Of a stretch of DNA of 64,000 nucleotides, positions 16,980 through 26,087 are shown one piece after another. Position 1 is the stretch's first letter. Each line of letters opens with the position of its first letter. The DNA lies in contig CANMQJ010000021.1 in NCBI GenBank assembly GCA_947500005.1, positions 24,727 to 88,726 of the forward strand, in the 5' to 3' direction. This stretch comes from an uncultured Paracoccaceae bacterium. GTDB lineage: Bacteria > Pseudomonadota > Alphaproteobacteria > Rhodobacterales > Rhodobacteraceae. The position numbers and the translations under genes were made by a program. The notes below the pieces were generated by a model, which saw only the letters and a list, made by a program, of their open reading frames with translations, was not told the DNA's origin and did not search any database.

Positions 16980-18152
16980 ATGCGCTTACTCAAGACCCTC
17001 GCTTCCTCGACCGCACTCTGCCTGCTGGCCGATCCCGGTTTCGCACAATGCGGCGGCAGCTTTCCCGTCTTCATCGACGGGTTGAAGGCCGAGGCCGTCT
17101 CGCGCGGTCATGACCGGGCGGCGGTCGATTCCTTCTTTCGCGGCGTGCGTCAGGACGGGGCGGTGCTCAAGGCCGACCGCGCGCAAGGTGTCTTCCAGAA
17201 ACCCTTCATCGAGTTTTCCCGGCGTCTGATCTCGGCCAACCGGCTCGAGATGGGACGAAAGATGGACGCGAAATACGACAGTGTCTTTGACCGGATCGAG
17301 ACCGAATACGGCGTCTCGCGCGGCGTCCTGCTGGCCTTCTGGGCGTTCGAAACGGATTACGGGGGCTATCAGGGCGATTTCAATACGCGCGACGCGCTGG
17401 TCACCCTCTCGCACGATTGCCGTCGTCCCGAGTTGTTCCGACCCCAGGTCTTCGCCGCGATCGAACTGTTCGAAAAGGGCGATTTCGAGCCTGACCGCAC
17501 CACCGGAGCCTGGGCGGGCGAAATCGGCATGGTCCAGATGCTTCCGCAGGACATTCTCGACAACGGCGTGGATGCCGATGGCGACGGGCATGTCTCGCTC
17601 AAGACATCCGCTCCTGACGCACTTCTCTCAGGCGCCAAGATGCTCTCGCATCTCGGCTGGCGCCCGAACGAGCCGTGGTTGCAGGAGGTGAACGTGCCCG
17701 CCCGGATGGACTGGTCCCTGAGTGGTCCCGGCAAGCCGCGCCCTGTCTCGGACTGGCAGGCAATGGGCGTCGAGGCACGGAACGGAACGCTGACCGATCT
17801 GCCGGCCTCGCTGGTTCTTCCACAAGGCAAAGACGGCCCGGCCTTCCTCGCCTACCCGAATTTCGACGTCTATTTCGAGTGGAACCAGAGCTTCGTCTAC
17901 GTCATGACCGCAGCTTATTTCGCCACCCGCCTCGAGGGCGCGCCGGTTTATGACGCCGGCAATCCCGATAACGGTCTCTCGGGCGATCGGATGAAGGAAT
18001 TGCAACGCAAGCTTCAGGCGCGCGGCCATGATGTCGGCGGAATCGACGGCATTCTCGGCGCGGGTACCCGTGCGGCCGTGCAGGCCGAACAGGCGAGGCT
18101 GGGCCTGCCCGCCGATGCCTGGCCCACGCAAGCGCTTCTCGACCGGTTGTGA
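16980..18152 (+). CDS. MltB-family lytic murein transglycosylase with peptidoglycan-binding domain
   Basis: 390 residues: signal peptide (1-22, ending GFA-Q), SLT_2/MltB catalytic domain (about 25-320) and a C-terminal PG_binding_1 domain (about 330-390, 'MKELQRKLQARGHDVGGIDG...LGAGTRAAVQ'). The catalytic Glu is in 'LLAFWAFETDYGG', and 'GAWAGEIGMVQMLPQDIL' plus 'GVDADGDGHVSL' are typical. It cleaves the glycan strand to 1,6-anhydro-muropeptides in the periplasm. ATG at 16980 with AAGGA; 26 bp after cbiB, probably a separate function. Confidence 0.93.
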   Translation: MRLLKTLASSTALCLLADPGFAQCGGSFPVFIDGLKAEAVSRGHDRAAVDSFFRGVRQDGAVLKADRAQGVFQKPFIEFSRRLISANRLEMGRKMDAKYDSVFDRIETEYGVSRGVLLAFWAFETDYGGYQGDFNTRDALVTLSHDCRRPELFRPQVFAAIELFEKGDFEPDRTTGAWAGEIGMVQMLPQDILDNGVDADGDGHVSLKTSAPDALLSGAKMLSHLGWRPNEPWLQEVNVPARMDWSLSGPGKPRPVSDWQAMGVEARNGTLTDLPASLVLPQGKDGPAFLAYPNFDVYFEWNQSFVYVMTAAYFATRLEGAPVYDAGNPDNGLSGDRMKELQRKLQARGHDVGGIDGILGAGTRAAVQAEQARLGLPADAWPTQALLDRL

Positions 18153-18170
18153 AAGGGCAGCCGGTCCGGC

Positions 18171-18545
18171 TCAGCGACGAATACCCAACTGGATCCGGAC
18201 CGGCAGCTTGAGGTCGTGCTCGCGCACATAGACCAGCAGTTCGCGGTCATCGACCATCATGTCGCAACGGGAAAAACGGCGGCTGAAACTGAAGCAGACG
18301 TCGCCATCGCCATCGACTTTCATCATGCCGATCTTGACGCCATCCGCCAGCGCATCCGGCACCGCCAACGCCGCCTGCTAGCGCGGAGCGCGTCGAAAGC
18401 TGCTTCGATGGCGTGTCGTTGACGGGACGGTGACGGAGTAATCTGAAAAACTGGCCGTTCTGCCGATCTGACGCAATTTCATCGGGTCCGCCCCGGCAGA
18501 GGGTGCGAAGACAAGAAAAACGAGGAACAGCTTCAGGCCATACAT
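18171..18545 (-). pseudogene. Small exported protein gene interrupted by an in-frame TAG
   Basis: From the ATG at 18545 the minus strand encodes a clear signal peptide ('MYGLKLFLVFLVFAPSAGA') and some 35 more residues, then TAG at 18378-18380. The same frame continues without another stop to 18171, giving 'DALADGVKIGMMKVDGDGD', 'VCFSFSRRFSRCDMMVDD' and 'RELLVYVREHDLKLPVRI', which look like real coding. Just before the TAG the +1 frame reads 'RHAIEAAFDALRA', more protein-like than frame 0, so two compensating indels are possible. I do not recognise the family. The last 65 residues could also be an independent short gene from an internal start. Confidence 0.45.
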
Positions 18546-18588
18546 ACCTGATTTAACGCCATTTCCCCGCCCCGGTTCCCGGCGCCCG

Positions 18589-21500
18589 TCAGGCGACCAT
18601 CGACTCTGCTCTCTTGAGGTCAACGGAAACCAGTTGGCTCACCCCTTGCTCCTGCATGGTCACGCCGAACAGGCGGTCCATGCGCGCCATGGTCACGGCG
18701 TGGTGGGTGATGATCAGGAAACGGGTGTCGGTCTGACGGCACATCTCGTCCAGCAGATCGCAGAAACGGGTGACATTCGCGTCGTCCAGCGGCGCATCCA
18801 CCTCGTCGAGCACGCAGATCGGCGCGGGGTTGGCCAGGAACACGGCAAAGATCAGCGCCATCGCCGTCAGCGTCTGCTCCCCCCCTGAGAGGAGCGACAG
18901 GGTCGACAGCTTCTTGCCCGGCGGCTGACACATGATCTCAAGCCCCGCATCGAGCGGGTCGTCGCTTTCGACCATAACCAGGTTGGCTTCGCCTCCGCCG
19001 AACAGATGCTTGAACAGCATCGCGAAGTTCGAGTTGACCTGCTCGAAGGCCGTCAGCAGCCGCTCCCGTCCCTCGCGGTTCAGGCTGGCGATGCCGCTGC
19101 GCAAGGCCTTCACCGCCTCTTCAAGGTCGGACTTCTCTGCGTTCAGGGTATCGAACTCTTCCTGAACCTCCTTGGCATCCTCCTCGGCGCGCAGGTTGAC
19201 CGCCCCCATCGCGTCGCGATTGCGCTTGTGGCGTGCGACTTCACCTTCCAGCACGTCCGCCGCGGGCATCCGCTCGGCGTCCACGCCCAGCCGGTCCAAC
19301 AGCTGCTTGGGGCTGAGTTCCTGATCCTCGGCAATGCGGTCGGCCGCGGCCATCACCGCCTCGCGCGCCGAATCCGTTCGCGCCTCGGCCGCCGCCCGGG
19401 CCTCGCGCGCCTCGGACGCCAGCCTCTCGGCATCGCGCTCGGCGATAACGGCGTCGCGCTGGACGGTTTCAGCCTCGGCCAGTTTGTCGGCCGCGATCCG
19501 GCGCCGCGTCTCGGCGGCCTCGATCTGTTCGGCCAGCTCCTCGCGCGACTCCGCGATCTCCGCCGGTACCGCCATCGCCTCGGCCAGGTCGTCCTGCGAG
19601 GCTGCGCGCCGTTCGCCTAACTCCCCGATCCGTCGGTCGGCCGTCTCCAGCCGGTGCCGCCAGCCGCTGAGGTCCTTGGTGACCTCCTGGCTGCGGCGTT
19701 TGCGGGCATCGCCTTCACGGCGCAGTTCGTCATGCATCGAGCGGTGGGTCAGCATGGTGATGCGCGCCGCCTCGACGGTCTGCTTGATGTCCTCGACCTC
19801 GGCCCGCGCGGTGTCGAGATCGCCCAGATCGGCCAGCGCCTTCTCCGCCTCGCGCAGCTGGATCCGGGCGGCCATCGCATCCTCGCGATGCCGCTCCACC
19901 GCGAGGCCTGCCGTCTCCAGCTTTCCTGCACTCAGGTTGCGGTCCGCCTCGGCCCGGCTGAGCGCACGGGCAGCCTCCGCCACGCGCTGATCGGCGGCAC
20001 GGCGGGCATCGCGGGCGCGGCGGTCGGCCTCTGTCACCTCGGCCAGGCGGCGCGACAGCGCCTCATGCGCGGCGCGCGCACCATCGGCCCGCGCCTCAGC
20101 CTGCGCAAGGTCCTGCTTCAACGCCTCCAGCCGGTTCAGCTGCTCCAACCGCATCGCCGCGGCCGAGGGCGCATCCTCCGCCCAGGCGCGGAACCCGTCC
20201 CAGCGCCAGAGATCGCCGCCGCGCGATACCAGCCGCTGACCCGGTTTGAGCTGCGCTTGCAGCCTCCCTCCCTCATCGGCATCGACCAGCCCGATCTGCG
20301 CGATGCGACGGCCCAGCCGGTCGGGGCCCGACACATACCGCGCAAGCGGCATCGCGCCGTCCGGCAAGGGTTGGTCGGCATCATAGCCCGTAATCTCGAC
20401 CCAGCCCGAGGGACCGTCGCCCTCCACCAAAGGCGCCCGCAGGTCGTCGGCCAGCGCCGCCCCCAACGCCTTTTCATACCCCGGTTCGACCCGCAGCAGG
20501 TCAAGGATCTGCCCGCCCTCGGCGGTGTCGCGCTGCACCAGCTTGGCCAGTGCCGTGGTCTCGGCGCGCAGCGCGCCCAGTTCACCCTCGGCCTCGGATC
20601 GCTGTGCGCGGGCTTCGGCCTCGCGCCCCTGCGTCTCACCGCGCAACTCGTCGGCGGCGGTCAGTGCCTCCTCGGCGGCTTCGGCAGCCTCCTGCGCCTC
20701 GGCCTCGGCCTCTTGCGCCGCCTCGAACGCCTCGGCGGCACGCTCGGCGGCCTCCAGCGCGGTTTCGACGGTCTCGCGGGCGCGGGCTTCCTCAGCCTCG
20801 GACCGGGCGAGCGTCTTGCGCCCGTCCTCGACAAGGCGCTGCGCCGACTGGTGGCGGGCGGCAAGCCGCGCGACATCCTCGGTCACCTGGCTCAGATGGC
20901 TTTCCCGCTCCTGCAGGATGGCGGCGGCATCGCGTGCGGTTTCGGCGGCTTCGGCCAAGCGGTCGTCATGGCCCTCGCTGGCCTTCGCCAGTTCGCGCGC
21001 TTCCCATTCCAGCCGTTCGATCGTTTCGCCGGCATCGCGGTTCAAGCCGGTCTCGCGCTCGATATCGCGGCCCAGCTGGTCGATGCGGGCGGTCAGCGTG
21101 GCGATGGTCTGGCGCGCCCGCACCTCCTGGTCATCAAGCGCGTCATGCTGGACCTGGAGCCGCTGCAACACGCCCGCGGCGATAGCCTCCTCCTCGCGCA
21201 GCGGCGGCAGGCCCTCCTCCGCCTCGGCGCGGCGGGCGGCGGCCTTGCGGGCTTCGGCCTCGGCCCGAGAGGCTTCGGTGATCCGCTCGCGCAGCTTGTC
21301 CTCTGCCAGCAGGCGAGCCATGTCGGCCTCTTTCCAGCGGCGATAGAGCAGCATCCCCTCGGCCTGCCGCAACTGTTCTCCGATCTCTCGATAGCGGGCG
21401 GCCTGTCTCGCCTGACGCGCCAGCTGCGCCAGTTGCGCGGCGAGCTGTTCGAGAACGTCATCGACGCGGGTGAGGTTGGCCTCGGTCCCTTTCAGCTTCA

Positions 21501-22044
21501 GCTCAGCCTCGTGTCGGCGCTGGTAAAGCCCTGAAATCCCTGCCGCTTCTTCCAGGATGCGCCGACGCGCCTTGGGCTTGGCATTGATCAGCTCGGCGAT
21601 CTGGCCCTGCCGGACCAGCGCCGGGGAATGCGCGCCCGTGGACGCATCGGCAAACAGCATCTGCACGTCGCGGGCGCGCACATCCTTGCCGTTGGTCTTG
21701 TAGGCGGATCCCACGTCGCGGGTGATCCGGCGCACGATCTCCAACTGGTCGCTGTCGTTGAAGCCCGAGGGGGCGAGGCGCTCGGAATTGTCAATGATCA
21801 GAGAGACTTCGGCAAAGTTCCGGGCGGGCCGCGTGGCCGTCCCGGCAAAGATCACATCCTCCATCCCGCCGCCGCGCATCGCCTTGGGGCGGTTCTCGCC
21901 CATGACCCAGCGCAGGGCCTCGAGCAGGTTCGACTTGCCGCAGCCATTGGGGCCCACCACGCCCGTCAGCCCGTCCGCGATGATGAGATCGGTCGGGTCC
22001 ACGAAGCTCTTGAAGCCGGTCAGTTTGAGCCTGTTGAAACGCAC
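18589..22044 (-). CDS. smc: Chromosome segregation protein SMC
   Basis: SMC forms the ATP-driven ring of the SMC-ScpAB condensin that organises the chromosome. 1151 residues from the GTG at 22044 ('RFNRLKLTGFKSFVDPTD'); an in-frame extension of 14 codons upstream is poorly conserved. Walker A 'GPNGCGKSN' (Lys 37) and R-loop in the N-head, coiled coil about 165-490, hinge about 500-640, coiled coil to about 980, then signature 'LSLLSGGEQTLTAMAL' and Walker B 'ICVLDEVDAPLDDANV' in the C-head. The hinge region is Ala/Glu/Arg-rich at its borders as expected. No scpAB genes nearby. Confidence 0.96.
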   Translation of the reverse strand: MRFNRLKLTGFKSFVDPTDLIIADGLTGVVGPNGCGKSNLLEALRWVMGENRPKAMRGGGMEDVIFAGTATRPARNFAEVSLIIDNSERLAPSGFNDSDQLEIVRRITRDVGSAYKTNGKDVRARDVQMLFADASTGAHSPALVRQGQIAELINAKPKARRRILEEAAGISGLYQRRHEAELKLKGTEANLTRVDDVLEQLAAQLAQLARQARQAARYREIGEQLRQAEGMLLYRRWKEADMARLLAEDKLRERITEASRAEAEARKAAARRAEAEEGLPPLREEEAIAAGVLQRLQVQHDALDDQEVRARQTIATLTARIDQLGRDIERETGLNRDAGETIERLEWEARELAKASEGHDDRLAEAAETARDAAAILQERESHLSQVTEDVARLAARHQSAQRLVEDGRKTLARSEAEEARARETVETALEAAERAAEAFEAAQEAEAEAQEAAEAAEEALTAADELRGETQGREAEARAQRSEAEGELGALRAETTALAKLVQRDTAEGGQILDLLRVEPGYEKALGAALADDLRAPLVEGDGPSGWVEITGYDADQPLPDGAMPLARYVSGPDRLGRRIAQIGLVDADEGGRLQAQLKPGQRLVSRGGDLWRWDGFRAWAEDAPSAAAMRLEQLNRLEALKQDLAQAEARADGARAAHEALSRRLAEVTEADRRARDARRAADQRVAEAARALSRAEADRNLSAGKLETAGLAVERHREDAMAARIQLREAEKALADLGDLDTARAEVEDIKQTVEAARITMLTHRSMHDELRREGDARKRRSQEVTKDLSGWRHRLETADRRIGELGERRAASQDDLAEAMAVPAEIAESREELAEQIEAAETRRRIAADKLAEAETVQRDAVIAERDAERLASEAREARAAAEARTDSAREAVMAAADRIAEDQELSPKQLLDRLGVDAERMPAADVLEGEVARHKRNRDAMGAVNLRAEEDAKEVQEEFDTLNAEKSDLEEAVKALRSGIASLNREGRERLLTAFEQVNSNFAMLFKHLFGGGEANLVMVESDDPLDAGLEIMCQPPGKKLSTLSLLSGGEQTLTAMALIFAVFLANPAPICVLDEVDAPLDDANVTRFCDLLDEMCRQTDTRFLIITHHAVTMARMDRLFGVTMQEQGVSQLVSVDLKRAESMVA

Positions 22045-22167
22045 GTGGCAGGGTCCATGATTCCTGTGGTCTTGGACTCTGCGCAATCAGGAGGGGCCGA
22101 GTCAACGCATGAGCGCTGTATATCGCGGATCATTGCAACTTATCCACAAGATATGGGCAAAATCCAG

Positions 22168-22584
22168 CTAGTAGGGTATGCAGTCATAGTCCCTGTAGAT
22201 CGCCGCCCCGCCGCCTGTCGACCAGGATTCCGTCTCATGGCAATCATAATCCGGGCTGGCTCGCGCGGCCTGTAACAGGCGTTCTCCGGCGGTCCGATCA
22301 CAGGCCAGGACACCCAGTTGAAGAGCGGAATCTCCAAGCACTTCCAGCACGTTACAGCCCGAGACCCGTTCCATTGCACGGCCAGCCTTGGGGCCTATGA
22401 CCGCGAATCGCGCATCCCGTTCGGGCGTCACGCGGATGCTTTCGGCGAGGTTGCCACGTAGACGCACGTCGAAGAGGCTGCCCTCGACGGAGACGCGGGT
22501 GGGCTTTATCCCGCTGAAATGCGGCGAAGGCGTGTTGCAGCCCACAAGCAGAAAACAGAGCGGAATCCAGAGTAGTGCGCGCAT
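22168..22584 (-). CDS. Putative lipoprotein
   Basis: 138 residues with a type II signal peptide: 'MRALLWIPLCFLLVGC' ends in the lipobox LVGC, so Cys16 would be lipidated. The mature part contains 'RVSVEGSLFDVRLRGNLAES', 'RDARFAVIGPKAGRAMERVSGC' and a C-terminus rich in Tyr/Asp/Cys ('YDCHETESWSTGG'); three cysteines besides the lipid one may form disulfides. Family not recognised. A pair of direct repeats lies 48-97 bp upstream of its start. Confidence 0.8.
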   Translation of the reverse strand: MRALLWIPLCFLLVGCNTPSPHFSGIKPTRVSVEGSLFDVRLRGNLAESIRVTPERDARFAVIGPKAGRAMERVSGCNVLEVLGDSALQLGVLACDRTAGERLLQAARASPDYDCHETESWSTGGGAAIYRDYDCIPY

Positions 22585-22631
22585 CCCCGGACGATGGCGG
22601 ACGAGACGTTAACAATCTCTTTCGGGTATGC

Positions 22632-22681
22632 GATTTGACCGTTTTGTACCGCGTCCCGGGACCCGATTGACCGCTTTGTAC
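22632..22681. promoter_or_regulatory. Direct repeats upstream of the lipoprotein gene, candidate operator
   Basis: GATTTGACCGTTTTGTAC (22632-22649) recurs as GATTGACCGCTTTGTAC (22665-22681), with one deletion and one substitution, at a 32-33 bp step (about three helical turns). Between them lies the palindrome GTCCCGGGAC (22653-22662). The block sits upstream of the minus-strand lipoprotein gene (start 22584) in a 206-bp gap. A protein binding both copies is plausible; no factor can be named. Confidence 0.4.
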
Positions 22682-22790
22682 AAAATTCCGGCCGGGTTTT
22701 CGTTAACCCCACGGTAACATCCGAGGGGCAGACTGACCCGACCATGTTTCACCCTGCCCCCCCCCTCTCCATAGCCTCTGGCGCGCCCTT

Positions 22791-23999
22791 TCAGCGCTCG
22801 CGAAGCAGCTGACCCAGCCGCCGCATCCCCTCGTCGATCGCCGCCTCGTCGGCGCAGGAGAAGCTGAGCCGGAGCGTGTTCGCGCCCGACCCGTCGGCGA
22901 AGAAGGCCTGCCCGGGGACGAACGCGACGCGCACCGTGTCGAGCGAGCGTTGCAGCAGCGCCCCCGCGTCCACTCCCGGCGGCAGCGTGACCCAGACGAA
23001 CATCCCGCCCTCGGGCCGGGTCCAGGTGACGCCTTCGGGCATGTTCCGTTCCAGCGCGCGCAACATCGCGTCGCGCCGCGCGCGGTAGGTCTCGCGCAGA
23101 CCGGTCACATGGGCATCGAAGCAATGCCCGGCGACCTCGGCCACGGCCATCTGGTTGATCGTCGCCGAATGCAGGTCGGCCGCCTGCTTCAGCAGCACCA
23201 TCTGCGCGATCACCGGCTTCGCCGCGACCGCCCAGCCCACGCGCAGACCCGGCGAAAGCGTCTTGGAGAACGAACCGCAATAGATCGTCCGGCAATCCTC
23301 GATCGTGCCCTTGCGCGCGATCTCCAGCGCGAGGATCGGCGGCACCGCCTCGCCGTCATAGCGCAGCGCCTGGTAGGCCGCATCCTCGATCACCGCGCAG
23401 TCCAGCGCCTCGCCCAGGTCGAGCACGCCCTCGCGCCCCCTCCGGTCAACCGTCTCGCCGGTCGGATTGGCGAAGTCGGGAGAGAGATAGGCGAACTTGA
23501 CCCGACCACCCGCGCTTTCGGCCGCCTCGGCATAGTCGCCGGCGGCACGGTTGCCGTTGATGGCAAGCCGGTCATAGCGCGGCTCGTAGGCGTTGAAGGC
23601 CGCAAGCGCGCCCAGATAGGTCGGCCAGCCGACCAGCGCGGTGTCGCCCGGCGACAGAAAGAGCTTGCCCAGGTAATCCAGCGCCTGCTGGGAGCCCGAG
23701 GTGATCAGCACGTTCTCGACCGAACAGGCGATGCCGACCCGGGCCATGTGCCCCACGATCCAACGGCGCAGCGGCATGTAGCCCTCGCTGACCGAGTATT
23801 GCAGGGCCTGGCCCGCATGGGCGCTGTCGAGCGCGGTTTCGAAGGCTTTCGAGAACGCCTGCGCCGGGAAAAGTGCGGGATCGGGAATGCCGCCCGCGAA
23901 GGAGAGGATGCCCGGCTGGTCCAGCAGTTTGAGCAGCTCGCGGATCTCGGAGGCTTTCATGCGGGTCGCGCGGGTGGCGAAGATGCGGTCAAGGGCCAT
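22791..23999 (-). CDS. PLP-dependent aminotransferase (2-aminoadipate/LysN type)
   Basis: 402 residues, class I/II fold. 'ILSFAGGIPDPALFP' near the N-terminus, 'YSVSEGYMPLRRWIVGHM', 'ITSGSQQALDYLGKLFLSPGD', 'FANPTGETVD', 'VIEDAAYQALRYDG' and the Schiff-base Lys in 'YCGSFSKTLSPGLRVGW' place it with LysN/2-aminoadipate transaminases, the enzymatic half of MocR proteins, here without a DNA-binding domain. ATG at 23999 has AGGAGGGAGGA upstream. It is divergent from a GntR-family regulator, which probably controls it. The amino-acid substrate cannot be fixed from sequence. Confidence 0.9.
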   Translation of the reverse strand: MALDRIFATRATRMKASEIRELLKLLDQPGILSFAGGIPDPALFPAQAFSKAFETALDSAHAGQALQYSVSEGYMPLRRWIVGHMARVGIACSVENVLITSGSQQALDYLGKLFLSPGDTALVGWPTYLGALAAFNAYEPRYDRLAINGNRAAGDYAEAAESAGGRVKFAYLSPDFANPTGETVDRRGREGVLDLGEALDCAVIEDAAYQALRYDGEAVPPILALEIARKGTIEDCRTIYCGSFSKTLSPGLRVGWAVAAKPVIAQMVLLKQAADLHSATINQMAVAEVAGHCFDAHVTGLRETYRARRDAMLRALERNMPEGVTWTRPEGGMFVWVTLPPGVDAGALLQRSLDTVRVAFVPGQAFFADGSGANTLRLSFSCADEAAIDEGMRRLGQLLRER

Positions 24000-24063
24000 G
24001 GGTTCCTCCCTCCTGGGCCCGGAAAACCTGCGAATTGGCGCGACCCATGTCAACATTGCTGAC

Positions 24064-24145
24064 CTGTTGTTACAGAAGCTGTGAACGCATCCGGCTTGCG
24101 GCCTGCCGCGCGTGGTCATATGTCTTGACCAATCGCAACGGGTCA
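24064..24145. promoter_or_regulatory. Two dyad sites between the aminotransferase and GntR genes
   Basis: CTGT-TGTT-ACAG (24064-24075) and TGACC-N10-GGTCA (24126-24145) are perfect dyads in the 150-bp divergent gap. The second ends four bases before the GntR start codon, the position expected for an autorepressor. FCD-type GntR proteins bind short dyads of this kind, so these are candidate operators; no experimental basis. Confidence 0.35.
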
Positions 24146-24149
24146 GGTC

Positions 24150-24920
24150 ATGCCCTTTCAGAAGATCCAGTCCGAACGCCTGTCCACGGCCGTCGTCCGC
24201 CAGATAGAGCTGTTGATACTGCGCGGCATCCTGCGTCCGGCAGAGCGGCTGCCCTCGGAGCGCGAACTGTCCGAGCGGCTGGGCGTCTCGCGCCCCTCGC
24301 TGCGCGATGCGGTGGCCGAGTTGCAGGAGCAGGGCCTGCTGACCACGCGCGCCGGGGCCGGGATTTACGTGGCCGAGGTGCTGGGCAATGCCTTTTCGCC
24401 GGCGCTGGTCAAGCTCTTCTCCACGCATGACGAGGCGGTGTTCGATTATCTCGCCTTTCGCCGCGACATGGAGGGACTGGCCGGAGAGCGCGCCGCACGG
24501 CTTGGCTCGGACAGTGATCTCAAGGTGGTGCAGGCGATCTTCGACAAGATGGTGGCCGCGCACAAGAGCCGGTCCAGCGACGAGGAAGCGCGGCTCGACG
24601 CGCAGTTCCACATGGCGATCATCGAGGCAGGCCACAACGTCGTGATGCTGCACATGATGCGCTCGATGTTCGACCTGCTGCGCGAGGGCGTATTCTACAA
24701 CCGCAAGATCATGTTCCACCAGCGCACGACGCGCGAGGCGATCCTGAACCAGCACCGCACGATCAACGAGGCGCTCCAGGCGCGAGACCCGGCCGGGACC
24801 CGCGCGGCGATCGAGGCGCATCTGAGCTATGTCGAACGCGCCCTGGCGGACCAGATGCGGGCCGAAAAACACGAAACCATCGCGCGCCAGAGGCTTGCGC
24901 AGGAACTGGGCGAAGGCTGA
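24150..24920 (+). CDS. GntR-family (FadR/FCD subgroup) transcriptional regulator
   Basis: 256 residues: N-terminal winged helix (about 10-75, 'LPSERELSERLGVSRPSLRDAVAELQEQGLL', shown here in part) and C-terminal FCD effector domain (about 95-235). The FCD metal/acid-binding residues are suggested by 'EARLDAQFHMAIIEAGHN' and 'NQHRTINEALQARDP'. Such proteins sense carboxylates (lactate, glycolate, pyruvate, amino acids). It is divergent from the aminotransferase, and two dyad motifs lie in the shared promoter region. Confidence 0.92.
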   Translation: MPFQKIQSERLSTAVVRQIELLILRGILRPAERLPSERELSERLGVSRPSLRDAVAELQEQGLLTTRAGAGIYVAEVLGNAFSPALVKLFSTHDEAVFDYLAFRRDMEGLAGERAARLGSDSDLKVVQAIFDKMVAAHKSRSSDEEARLDAQFHMAIIEAGHNVVMLHMMRSMFDLLREGVFYNRKIMFHQRTTREAILNQHRTINEALQARDPAGTRAAIEAHLSYVERALADQMRAEKHETIARQRLAQELGEG

Positions 24921-25116
24921 CGCGCGGATCACGTGACCGGGCCGGGACGGCGATGGTCGGTCGCGGCAGGCTACGCGCCCGAAGGGCGCCAGGCCCAAGG
25001 CCCGGAGGCGTCCGGCGCAGCCGGGCGTCGACGGGGCGCGGGAGCCCCTCCTTCTGCCGCAGACCGGCGGGTTCGGCGCTGTCGCTACACGCAGGAACGG
25101 TGCGGCCGGTCGGGGT

Positions 25117-25924
25117 TCAGCCATGTCGGCCCTCGACGAACTGGCGCGTTCGGGGATGCTGCGGCGCCTTGAATATCTGATCGGCCGGGCCGATCTCGAG
25201 CAGTCCGCCCATGTGAAAGAAGGCGACGCGATCGGCCAGTCGCGCGGCCTCCATCATGGAATGGGTGATCACCACGATACCGTGATCGGCGCGCAGATCC
25301 AGCATCAGGTCCTCGGTCCGCGCCGTTGCGATTGGGTCGATGGAGCCGGTCGGCTCATCCATGAGCATGATCTCGGGCTGATAGGCGAGCGCCCTCGCGA
25401 TGCACAGCCGCTGCTGCTGCCCGCCCGACAGCGAGGTGCCCTCCAGCCTGTGCAGCTGAACCTTGACCTCGTCCCACAGATGCGCCCGGCACAGGCAGGA
25501 TTCCACAGGGGCGTCAATCTCGGCGCCCGGGCGCATCAGCCCGTGAAGGCGCGCCATAGGCGACGTTCTCGTAAAGCGAGGCGGGAAACGGGTTCGGTTT
25601 CTGTGCGACCCGGCCGAAGCGGCGGCGGTGGATGGACGGGTCGATGCCGGGGTCGTGGATCTCGACATCGCCCATTCGGATGGCGCCGGTGATGCGCACG
25701 TCCCGGCTGCCGTCATGCATCCGGTTGAGGCATTTGAGCGCCGTGGACTTGCCGCAGCCGGAGGGGCCGATGGAGGCCAGGATCTCGTTGGGATAGAGAT
25801 CGAAACCGATGAGGGCCTGCTTCTCACCATAGAACAGCGAAAGCGCTTCGACCGACAGGAGAGGCGGGGCATTGCGCAGGAGGGGCGCGGGAATGGGCGC
25901 CGCGAGATTGATCCGGTCCAACAT
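25117..25924 (-). pseudogene. pstB: pstB-like phosphate ABC transporter ATPase, frameshifted
   Basis: The ATG at 25924 (GAGGAG upstream) opens a normal ABC ATPase: 'LSLFYGEKQALIGFDL', Walker A 'IGPSGCGKSTALKCLNRMHD' and Q-loop 'QKPNPFPASLYENVAYG'. After about residue 122 that frame runs into unrelated sequence and stops at 25514. A second frame continues exactly there with 'ARLHGLMRPG', signature 'SLSGGQQQRLCIARALA', Walker B 'IMLMDEPTGSID' and the H-loop 'VVITHSMMEAARLADRVAFF' to the stop at 25117. Family members read YGPRxHG at the junction, so a lost GC in the GCGCGC run near 25551-25556 best explains it. No pstSCA or phoU lies nearby. A sequencing error is possible. Confidence 0.85.
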
Positions 25925-26036
25925 CGGATCTCCTCTCATGGCTGACGCGGAAAGACGTAGCACGCGGGGTGCCGGGCGGACCTGGATCTGATCCCGACTG
26001 GCGGAAAACTCTACAAAAGCTTCACCCGGACGCCAA

Positions 26037-26060
26037 GAACCCGGGCCGAGACCCGGGTTC
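26037..26060 (-). terminator. Hairpin after the atp F0 operon
   Basis: GAACCCGGG (26037-26045), six-base loop, CCCGGGTTC (26052-26060): a perfect 9-bp stem 28 bp beyond the atpF stop on the minus strand. Followed on that strand by only a weak T stretch (TTGG), so it may work with Rho or as an mRNA 3' protector. Confidence 0.6.
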
Positions 26061-26087
26061 CTGAAACTGTGCCGTCTGTGAGGCCGG

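Noticed and set aside
19654..21534. 626-residue open frame opposite smc (and several others of 180-270 residues)
   Set aside because: The repetitive Ala/Glu/Arg coiled coil of smc yields long antisense frames; no family features or ribosome site.
22791..25124. A 777-residue protein fusing an N-terminal region to the aminotransferase
   Set aside because: The extension is antisense of the GntR gene; the true start at 23999 has a strong ribosome site and matches the family N-terminus.
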